From: Dehalococcoidia bacterium
Lineage (GTDB): Bacteria > Chloroflexota > Dehalococcoidia > Dehalococcoidales > UBA1222
Reading direction: 5' to 3'
DNA length: 29,082 nucleotides
NCBI GenBank assembly: GCA_009776515.1
Contig: WRNP01000009.1
Coordinates: 1-29,082, forward strand
Numbering within the stretch: position 1 is the stretch's first letter; every line of letters starts with the position of its first letter. The notes under the pieces are model-generated. The model was not told the DNA's origin and did not search any database. It was given only the letters and a program-made list of their open reading frames with translations. The position numbers were made by a program, and so were the translations under genes. Shown here piece by piece: positions 24,060-29,082 of the stretch.

Positions 24060-24644
24060 ATTAAGGAACTGCGTGTTAACCAGATGATCCGGGGCAAAGA
24101 GGTGCGCCTGGTGGGGGAGAAGGGCGAGCAACTTGGGGTCATGCCGCTTTATCAGGCCAGAGAGGTCGCCGAGCGTTTCAGCCTTGACCTTGTAGAGGTA
24201 GCTCCCACGGCCGTACCGCCCGTTTGCCGCCTGATGGATTATGGGAAATTTAAATATACCCAAACCAAAAAGGAGCGCGAGGCTCGCAAGGGCCAGAAGA
24301 TGTCGCTCCTGCGCGAGATCAGGCTACGGCCAAAGATCGGTGAGCACGACTTTGACGCTAAGGCGCGTACCGCCCGTAAACTGCTAGGAGAAGGCGATAA
24401 GGTAAAAGTAACCATCATGTTTCGGGGGCGCGAGAATACGCATCCGGAGTTGGGGCTTAAGCTTATTGAGCGCATGAAAGAAACCATGAAAGATATTTCG
24501 GTGCTGGAGAAGGAGCCGACGCGGGAAGGAGCCCGCTTGCATGTCATCCTGGCTCCTCAGGCACCAAAAAATAAACCGACCGAGATCACCAAGGCGGAGA
24601 TAGCCGAAGAAGAGGTAGGGATACTGCAAGATGCCAAAGCTTAA
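24060..24644 (+). CDS. infC: Translation initiation factor IF-3
   Basis: IF-3 binds the 30S subunit and enforces start-codon selection. The two-domain protein (about 194 residues) is complete: N-domain VNQMIRGKEVRLVGEKGEQL and VCRLMDYGKFKY, linker helix, and C-domain IGEHDFDAKARTARKLL with VTIMFRGRE. The first in-frame ATG (24084) would remove the conserved IKELRVNQ, which is coded directly upstream. An in-frame stop at 24048 limits the possibilities, so initiation must be at ATA 24057 or ATT 24060, behind GGAGGT at 24041-24046. Non-AUG starts of infC are known in E. coli (AUU), where they allow IF-3 to repress its own synthesis. I annotate ATT. The 3' end overlaps rpmI by 14 bases. Confidence 0.92.
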   Translation: MKELRVNQMIRGKEVRLVGEKGEQLGVMPLYQAREVAERFSLDLVEVAPTAVPPVCRLMDYGKFKYTQTKKEREARKGQKMSLLREIRLRPKIGEHDFDAKARTARKLLGEGDKVKVTIMFRGRENTHPELGLKLIERMKETMKDISVLEKEPTREGARLHVILAPQAPKNKPTEITKAEIAEEEVGILQDAKA

Positions 24645-24837
24645 AACTCACAAGGGTGCCGCGGCCCGGTTCAAGATAACCGGCACCGGCAAGATTATGC
24701 GCATGAAGGGCGGGAAGAGCCATCTGCGCCGCACCAAGCCGCAACGCGTTAAGAGGCTTTTTGATCAAATGATTCCGTTGCATGCCGCTGACCGAAAACG
24801 CATCAGTCGGCTTATTCCCAATGGAACCGGTGACTAA
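24631..24837 (+). CDS. rpmI: 50S ribosomal protein L35
   Basis: A 68-residue basic ribosomal protein with the typical start MPKLKTHKGAAARFKITGTG and HLRRTKP in the middle. Its ATG lies inside the end of infC (14-base overlap), so translation is probably coupled. Standard infC-rpmI-rplT order. Confidence 0.96.
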   Translation: MPKLKTHKGAAARFKITGTGKIMRMKGGKSHLRRTKPQRVKRLFDQMIPLHAADRKRISRLIPNGTGD

Positions 24838-24869
24838 TTTCAATGGTGGCTAACTAGAGGAGGAATACC

Positions 24870-25220
24870 TTGGCCAGAATTAAAATGGGCGTGACCAAGC
24901 GCCGCAGACACAACAAAGTATTGGAGATTACCAAAGGCCAGCGCGCCACGCGCCACACCTTGTACAAGCGGGCACACGAGGCCATGTTGCATTCGCTGAA
25001 CTATGCCTATATCCATCGGCGCGAGCGCAAGGGTGATATGCGCCGTATCTGGATCACCCGCATCAACGCCGCCTGCCGTGCCAATGGCTTGAGCTACAGC
25101 CAGTTCATGGCGGCACTCAAGAATGGGGAGTCTGCCTTGAACCGCAAGACGCTGGCTGATATAGCTGTCCGGAATCCGGGTGCATTCGCCGAAATCGTCA
25201 GTGCCGTCAAGCCAAGTTAA
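24870..25220 (+). CDS. rplT: 50S ribosomal protein L20
   Basis: A 116-residue ribosomal protein that binds 23S rRNA early in 50S assembly; in other bacteria it also represses its own operon. The start region MARIKMGVTKRRRHNKVLE and the segment YAYIHRRERKGDMRRIWITR are diagnostic. The TTG start at 24870 has a strong AGGAGG Shine-Dalgarno. It is the last gene of the operon. Confidence 0.96.
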   Translation: MARIKMGVTKRRRHNKVLEITKGQRATRHTLYKRAHEAMLHSLNYAYIHRRERKGDMRRIWITRINAACRANGLSYSQFMAALKNGESALNRKTLADIAVRNPGAFAEIVSAVKPS

Positions 25221-25244
25221 GGCTTCTCAAAGCTAAGACCCTTA

Positions 25245-25279
25245 GGGGGCAGAGTTGGTCTGCTCCCTTTATTTTTTTG
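25245..25279 (+). terminator. Intrinsic terminator after rplT
   Basis: GGGGGCAGA/TCTGCTCCC (9 bp, one G-T pair) with a 5-base loop is followed by TTTATTTTTTT. It is a strong terminator for the thrS operon, facing the convergent 5-alpha-reductase-like gene. Confidence 0.9.
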
Positions 25280-25298
25280 ATTTCCTTTAGGGCCGACG

Positions 25299-26057
25299 CT
25301 ACCAAATCCTGGGTAAGAGAGCCCGGCGCGAACGCGGATAATTTGGGAAGTGTGACCGGTACCAATCATGGTTGGCGCGAGCTCGGGGTGCCAAGTTGGC
25401 GATTGTCCATATGGCAAAAGCCAAGCCCGGCAGCGACCAGGTGGCAATGGCCCAGCCAATCCAAATAATGATCTCGCCTAGGTAGTTAGGGCAAGATACC
25501 CAGCGGTACAGTCCGCCGTGAGGGACTGCGTAAGTGGTGTCTGTTGTCCGCCGCAGACGGCGCAGAGTGTGGTCGGCCCAGCGGTTGATGATATAGCCTG
25601 TGGCAAAGAGGAAGAGCCCTAAGATAAAGCGCGGATCATGCAGCCAGGTGCTGGTGTATTCGGCGGAGAAGGTGAAAAGGTGGCGCCCGTTAAGATAGGC
25701 ATTGACTGAGTTGAAAGCCAGACCCATGGTCACAACGCTCAGAGGCATCTGTCGAGCAGTCCTGGGCAGGGTGAAAGGATAGATAAAGGCGCGGTGCACA
25801 TAATGCACCTCCCACATCAATAGAAATATCCATGACACCGGACCGTGCGCGCTGCCCAGAACAAAGAAGAGTACCAACCACAGTGCCGCCGCAGATTCCA
25901 TGACCAACCACCCCTGCCTCGCTCCGAATGTGGGCCCCCAGCCCGTGCGAAGATAGCGCCCGTAGGGGGCGTTCACAAAAAAGAGTAGCACTCCGATGGC
26001 AAGGGCAACTATGATCCAGCCTAGGAGCAGCCAATTGGCCAAAATCTCTTCACTCAT
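25299..26057 (-). CDS. Steroid 5-alpha-reductase family membrane protein (SRD5A1/2-like)
   Basis: A 252-residue integral membrane protein, similar in length to human SRD5A (254-259), with about seven hydrophobic segments. The similarity to animal steroid 5-alpha-reductases 1/2 runs along the whole chain as I recall those sequences: APYGRY (30-35), WEVHYVHRAFIYPF, INRWADHTLRRLRR, PHGGLYRWVS, NYLGEIIIWIGWAIATWS, and the C-terminal HDWYRSHFPNYPRSRRALLP. Glu54 and Tyr86 align with human SRD5A2 Glu57 and Tyr91, which contact the steroid 3-oxo group, and NADPH-site residues (Asn158, Asp162, Asn191, Tyr233) also appear kept. The family reduces the delta-4 double bond of 3-oxo steroids with NADPH. 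The true substrate here is unknown. The ATG overlaps the stop of the upstream SDR gene (ATGA). Confidence 0.85.
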   Translation of the reverse strand: MSEEILANWLLLGWIIVALAIGVLLFFVNAPYGRYLRTGWGPTFGARQGWLVMESAAALWLVLFFVLGSAHGPVSWIFLLMWEVHYVHRAFIYPFTLPRTARQMPLSVVTMGLAFNSVNAYLNGRHLFTFSAEYTSTWLHDPRFILGLFLFATGYIINRWADHTLRRLRRTTDTTYAVPHGGLYRWVSCPNYLGEIIIWIGWAIATWSLPGLAFAIWTIANLAPRARANHDWYRSHFPNYPRSRRALLPRIW

Positions 26058-27091
26058 ACTATTCTCTTTGGCAGGGAGCCGTGATACTGAAACCAGGCTA
26101 GCGTATCCCGTATCGTATCGTCAAGAGCGCGTGGCTCATACCCCAGTTCGGCAGTGGCTCGCGCGTGACTCATCTGCGGATTGGCGCGCACCGCTCTTAG
26201 CGAGGCGCGGGTATAGAGGGGGCGGCGGTGGCGTAACTTGTCATAAGCGCCTATAAAAGGGATGCCTATCCCCGCCAACCAGAATGGGCATATGAAAGAA
26301 GGAGGGCGCCCGCCGGTAAGGCGCGCCGTCATCTCTGCGAGTGCGGTAAGAGAGGCCCAGCGTCCGGACAAGATGTATTTTGCCCCCGGAGGTGCCTTGG
26401 CCTCTGCGGCTAGTGCCCCAGTTGCCACATCGCGCACATCCACCCAATCGAAACCGCCCGCTACGAGTGCTGGCAACTTGCCGCAGGCCATCGCCAGCAA
26501 CATCTGCCCGCCGTGCGATGGCTGGTAATCATGCGGACCAATGATGCCCGTAGGAGCCAGAATGACGGCATTAAGTCCTCGCATGAAGCCTTCTTGCACA
26601 ATGCCCTCACTTGCTGCTTTGGAGCGGTCATAGTAATGGGCGCCATTACCCACCAACTCACGTGTCTCGTCCACCGGCGCGGTGAATGGTGGCTGCTGCA
26701 TGGCGTGGATGGAACTGAAATGTACCAAACGCTTTACTCCGGCGGTCAGGCAGGCTGCCACCACGTTTTCTGTGCCTCGGATATTGACTGACCAGGCTAT
26801 ATCACGACAGTTGTCATCAATGGAGACGACTGCAGCCAAGTGAAATACCGTCTCCGCATCTTGAAAGGCCCTCTCAAGGGAAGCCGGGTCACGCACATCG
26901 CCTATTACTCGCTCAACCTCTAGGCCAGAAAGCGCTAATGCGTCGCGGTGTACCAGAACACGCACCCGCCGACCCTGGGAGCATAGGAGGCGCACCAGAT
27001 TGTTGCCGACATGCCCGCTCGCTCCCGTAACAACTGTAAGCCTGGATTGAATCTTTAAATACCTCCCGATCGGCGGTAGTCCCTTCTGCAA
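26054..27091 (-). CDS. NAD(P)-dependent epimerase/3beta-HSD-like extended SDR
   Basis: A 345-residue (or about 332) extended short-chain dehydrogenase. The Rossmann cofactor loop is TGASGHVG (22-29), the acidic GDVRD and VFHLAAVVS follow, and the catalytic YxxxK is Tyr154-Lys158 (YYDRSKAASEG) with Ser126/Ser127. C-terminal substrate-domain features (SGRWASLTALAEM, YTRASLRAV, ELGYEPRALDDTIRDTLAW) resemble 3beta-hydroxysteroid dehydrogenase/isomerase and dihydroflavonol-reductase relatives. The only standard start is TTG 27091, which lacks a Shine-Dalgarno. An ATT at 27052 has GGGAGGT exactly 8 bases upstream and would place the Rossmann strand 3-4 residues from the N-terminus. The stop overlaps the 5-alpha-reductase-like start, implying one bicistronic unit acting on one pathway. 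Confidence 0.85.
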   Translation of the reverse strand: MQKGLPPIGRYLKIQSRLTVVTGASGHVGNNLVRLLCSQGRRVRVLVHRDALALSGLEVERVIGDVRDPASLERAFQDAETVFHLAAVVSIDDNCRDIAWSVNIRGTENVVAACLTAGVKRLVHFSSIHAMQQPPFTAPVDETRELVGNGAHYYDRSKAASEGIVQEGFMRGLNAVILAPTGIIGPHDYQPSHGGQMLLAMACGKLPALVAGGFDWVDVRDVATGALAAEAKAPPGAKYILSGRWASLTALAEMTARLTGGRPPSFICPFWLAGIGIPFIGAYDKLRHRRPLYTRASLRAVRANPQMSHARATAELGYEPRALDDTIRDTLAWFQYHGSLPKRIV

Positions 27092-27410
27092 TCTGCGGAG
27101 CTAATTTAAGCTAATTGGATCTGGCGCTTGCTCCATACCACGGTGATTATATCCTTGATGTTACCAATATTGCCACACAACTTAAATGCAAATCAGGATA
27201 TACCATGTTGCCCCTGCCATGATGTCCAGAATGTATTTTATGACGACATTGCGTAATGGCGATCTTGACGGTTGAGCCTCTGCAATTCAAGTACTTCGCT
27301 GCCTTGCCTCCTGGTGCTGAAGTGGGCCGCAGGTTAAAATGGATCCGATCAACTCCGGTGACATAACCGCTGGACGAGGCCCTCGACTGGGCTCGGTATG
27401 CGGGTAATGT
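27092..27410. other. Intergenic region between the SDR and acetyltransferase genes
   Basis: About 320 bases without a supportable gene. On the minus strand a perfect TATAAT (27151-27146) could be the -10 of the SDR/5-alpha-reductase unit, but no good -35 accompanies it. No terminator or RNA gene is evident. Confidence 0.4.
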
Positions 27411-27950
27411 CTATTTTGTGGACTTTACCGATAAAAGATATTCTCGGCTATTAAAAAGACGCGCCCCGTCAAAACTTGTGTATTGCCCTTCTCTCTGAAA
27501 ACTGAAACCAAGTTTTTCCATGATTCTGCCTGAGGCGGGGTTTTCTGTGGCATGCCTGCCCAAGAATGAGGAGATGCCCAGTTCTTGGGTGGCAAAATCA
27601 ATCATCGCCCATGCCGCCTCGGTGGTCAGGCCCAAATTCCAATATTTTTTCATAATGTTATAACCGAGCTCGTACATTTCGTATTCTGCGTTATATCTAA
27701 TTCCGCCAGAGCCAAATAGTTCTTGGTTTTCTTTAAGCACAAAGCCCCAGGTATAATTGGTTTCCGCCGCGATATCCTTTTCCTCGGCGGACAACCATTC
27801 TATAGTGTCATCGATTGATTGATGCAGGCTCCAGTTCATGTATTTTGCAACCTCGGGGTCACTGGCCCAGTTATTATAAATAAGCGTGGCATCTGCGACT
27901 TTTAGCGGCCGCAAAAGCAGGCGGGCGGTTTCTATAATGGGGGTAATCAT
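27411..27950 (-). CDS. GNAT-family N-acetyltransferase (RimJ/RimL-like)
   Basis: A 179-residue Acetyltransf_3-type GNAT protein that would transfer acetyl from acetyl-CoA to an amine. The N-terminus IIETARLLLRPLKVADATLIYNNW is typical of the RimJ/RimL group. The acetyl-CoA-binding region is ELGYNIMKKYWNLGLTTEAAWAMIDFA, and the end has the common ENPASGRIMEKLGFSFQREG. The acceptor may be a protein N-terminus or a small molecule; it cannot be deduced. I chose ATG 27950 (AGGA 8 bases upstream) over the TTG one codon earlier. The stop of a broken upstream frame overlaps this start (TGATG), so the two were probably translated together. Confidence 0.88.
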   Translation of the reverse strand: MITPIIETARLLLRPLKVADATLIYNNWASDPEVAKYMNWSLHQSIDDTIEWLSAEEKDIAAETNYTWGFVLKENQELFGSGGIRYNAEYEMYELGYNIMKKYWNLGLTTEAAWAMIDFATQELGISSFLGRHATENPASGRIMEKLGFSFQREGQYTSFDGARLFNSREYLLSVKSTK

Positions 27951-28304
27951 CAATCTGATCCTACGCGGCTTGTGCCATCCGTAAGTATTATACCAGTTTG
28001 GCCATAGGCGTTATTCAATCCACGCTTCGGAAAATCACGATGAGTCAGAGCAAAACCATCGTGGCGATATGACCAGTATACATCCTCGCATTGTATCCCC
28101 GAATCAACTTCAAGATAGGCGCACTCGCCATCAGCGGTATTTTGCTTGATGGTGATCGGTAATTCCCTTTCTCTTGGTAAAACGAAACAGCAGCGGAGCG
28201 TAAAACTCCTGTAATATTTTTTCTGCTACCTGTACTTTGGAAGCCTGCTTAGCCAAACACCCCAAATCACCTTGCGCAGGTTGCACAATTCGTGCAAAAA
28301 CCAT
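27950..28304 (-). pseudogene. Frameshifted gene of unknown family upstream of the acetyltransferase
   Basis: Two overlapping minus-strand frames look like one interrupted protein. The first, from ATG 28304, reads MVFARIVQPAQGDLG, then KVQVAEKILQEFYAPLLFRF, and stops at 28131. The second, one base ahead and readable from about 28165 to 27950, reads ELPITIKQNTADGE, CAYLEVDSGIQCEDVYWSYR and HDGFALTHRDFPKRG. A one-base insertion in the purine run near 28160-28172 (AAGAGAAAGGGAA on the minus strand) would explain the split; the restored protein would be about 115-120 residues. The first frame also stays open upstream of the ATG (HPPCITQWGHNADKH), so the gene may have been longer. I do not recognise the family. 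Codon use and composition look protein-like. A sequencing error cannot be excluded. Confidence 0.55.
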
Positions 28305-28309
28305 ATGCT
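28281..28309 (+). promoter_or_regulatory. Promoter with overlapping palindrome for the coiled-coil gene
   Basis: TTGCAC (28281-28286), a 17-base spacer and TATGCT (28304-28309) form a plausible promoter for the gene at 28352. The perfect inverted repeat TTGCAC-N5-GTGCAA (28281-28297) covers the -35 and part of the spacer, as an operator for a dimeric repressor would. Confidence 0.5.
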
Positions 28310-28351
28310 TATCAGCGTTGTGCCCCCATTGAGTAATACAAGGAGGGTGGT

Positions 28352-28597
28352 ATGTCTAACGAAGAGAAGCACTCCGATAAGGTATCGCATGTAATCCTGC
28401 AAAAACCGCTGCCCGAAATCCTTGATGATATCGGAATCAGTATTCAAGAGTCGGAGGCGGCCGCAGCGGATGCCCGCAAGGCGGCGGAAGAAGCCCGCTG
28501 GGCGGGAGAGAGCGCGGCGGATGCCGTCATGAAGAAGATCAGAGGCCTGCTCCTCAGGATGGCTGATGACATCACAAAAGAACTAAAGCAGCCCTGA
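28352..28597 (+). CDS. Small Ala-rich coiled-coil protein of unknown function
   Basis: An 81-residue soluble protein I do not recognise. A polar N-terminus (MSNEEKHSDKVSH) and a short segment (ILQKPLPEILDDIGISIQES) precede a helix rich in Ala, Glu, Lys and Arg (about 33-75: EAAAADARKAAEEARW, then MKKIRGLLLRMADDITKEL). This looks like one long amphipathic helix that could form a coiled coil. There is no signal peptide or Cys. AGGAGGGTGG sits directly upstream of the ATG, a strong Shine-Dalgarno, which makes a real gene likely. It has its own predicted promoter with an operator-like palindrome, and a terminator follows about 120 bases after the stop. Confidence 0.75.
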   Translation: MSNEEKHSDKVSHVILQKPLPEILDDIGISIQESEAAAADARKAAEEARWAGESAADAVMKKIRGLLLRMADDITKELKQP

Positions 28598-28719
28598 TAA
28601 GGATGAGGGCCACCCATTTATGGGATATAGCCTGCCACCTATGATCCAAAGAGTGCGATCATTGCATAAGGCTCGCGTGGCGGGTTAATATTTGACATAA
28701 GGACATATGGTTACAGTGA

Positions 28720-28756
28720 CCCCGACTGTCATTGGCAGTCGGGGTGTCTAATTTTT
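28720..28756 (+). terminator. Intrinsic terminator downstream of the coiled-coil gene
   Basis: CCCCGACTG/CAGTCGGGG (9 bp, all Watson-Crick) with a 7-base loop is followed after 7 bases by TTTTT. The gap before the T run lowers its predicted strength. Confidence 0.6.
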
Positions 28757-28871
28757 GGTTAAGGCTGGTGGTGCGCGGGGGTATTCGAGGCGCTCGTTCC
28801 CATTTTTTTGACCTCCTCACTGAAGGGCGGTTTTTCTCAAAAGGAGTGGCGTGCTGTACTTCCCTCGATTC

Positions 28872-28905
28872 ATCAAGGCCTACCAAGGCCTACCAAGGCC
28901 TTGAT
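28872..28905. repeat. Tandem CAAGGCCTAC repeat with inverted ends
   Basis: Two full 10-base units and a partial third (28874-28900) are present. The flanks ATCAAGGCC (28872-28880) and GGCCTTGAT (28897-28905) are inverted copies, so the whole block can also fold as a hairpin. Confidence 0.75.
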
Positions 28906-29008
28906 CCTGCAGTAATAACCCCATTGTACCAGTGACTCCGCGGCCACATGGGGCTTTGAAGGGCGTTGAATAGATTAGCGTTCTTCATTCCAGGTCGGGT
29001 AGATACCT

Positions 29009-29074
29009 CGCAGCTCTGCTGCGTTGACTCGGTAAGGCCAGTATACCTATACTGCAAGCATGGGAAATACGAGT
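29009..29074. repeat. Cluster of palindromes at the window end
   Basis: Three inverted repeats occur close together: CGCAGC-TCT-GCTGCG (29009-29023), CAGTATA-CC-TATACTG (29039-29054) and an enclosing ACTCG/CGAGT pair (29027-29031, 29070-29074). This density suggests a structured end of a mobile element or a REP-like sequence continuing beyond the window. Confidence 0.5.
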
Positions 29075-29082
29075 GAACATAT

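Larger units (their letters stand above)
28598..29082. other. Repeat- and hairpin-rich tail without a convincing gene
   Basis: The last 485 bases hold a terminator, a short tandem repeat and a cluster of palindromes (listed separately). Open frames on both strands across 28659-28935 run through the terminator hairpin and lack start signals. The region resembles decayed mobile DNA but I could not identify an element. Confidence 0.45.

Noticed and set aside
27373..27500. Plus-strand segment reading LDEALDWARYAGN, resembling the end of YCII-type proteins
   Set aside because: A stop lies just before it, it overlaps the certain acetyltransferase gene, and the similarity is only a few residues.
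28226..28447. 73-codon minus-strand frame over the coiled-coil gene start
   Set aside because: It conflicts with the well-supported plus-strand gene and with the better minus-strand reading frame of the broken gene.
28709..28750. Thr/Val-rich 14-codon frame with AAGGA upstream, possible leader peptide
   Set aside because: The terminator hairpin lies within the frame rather than after it and no biosynthetic gene follows, so it is probably chance.
28659..28886. 75-codon minus-strand frame in the right tail
   Set aside because: It spans the terminator hairpin and tandem repeat, and has no ribosome binding site.

Overview
The window (about 29 kb, moderately GC-rich) is chromosomal DNA of a bacterium, carrying mainly housekeeping genes plus a short accessory tail. 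The gene set suggests an anaerobic Chloroflexota lineage near class Dehalococcoidia: a rubrerythrin, a phosphoenolpyruvate synthase with a dGTPase behind it, a two-subunit pyruvate carboxylase, a threonyl-tRNA synthetase without a TGS domain, an FSA-type transaldolase, and an ATP synthase beta subunit with a YRYTLAGME segment where FRFTQAGSE is usual. This placement is inference from protein character and gene content; no database search was possible.

Layout. Positions 1-374 hold a tetranucleotide repeat and no convincing gene. On the minus strand come ppsA then dgt (375-3765), with a perfect 19-bp hairpin between them. Divergent from ppsA is a bifunctional-nuclease-family (DUF151) gene ending in a clear terminator. 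Positions 4610-11594 are a complete F-type ATP synthase operon in the order atpZ/I-like, B, E, F, H, A, G, D, C, behind a good sigma-70-type promoter. A rubrerythrin follows, then rpsP-khpA and, beyond a terminator, rimM. A minus-strand block carries a secreted protein of unknown function, a transaldolase and an 833-residue membrane protein fused to a spermidine-synthase-like domain. A decayed serine-recombinase C-terminus lies between the last two. The plus strand then carries the pyruvate carboxylase genes, a possible structured RNA with a terminator, and thrS-infC-rpmI-rplT. The thrS leader contains its own terminator and a competing hairpin.

The 3' part is accessory. Two overlapping minus-strand genes encode a 3beta-HSD-like short-chain dehydrogenase and a protein closely resembling animal steroid 5-alpha-reductases 1 and 2. 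This looks like a compact steroid or sterol-like modification module and is the most interesting finding. Next are a GNAT acetyltransferase, a frameshifted unidentified gene whose stop overlaps the acetyltransferase start, a small Ala-rich coiled-coil gene with an operator-like palindrome over its promoter, and a 485-base tail of repeats and hairpins.

The central-metabolism genes fit together: pyruvate is converted to phosphoenolpyruvate (PpsA) or carboxylated to oxaloacetate (PycA/PycB), and transaldolase interconverts sugar phosphates, as expected for an organism that builds biomass from C2/C3 units. The c-ring sequence points to H+ rather than Na+ coupling. Several genes use GTG or TTG starts, infC must use a non-AUG start or a shortened N-terminus, and the SDR gene may use ATT.
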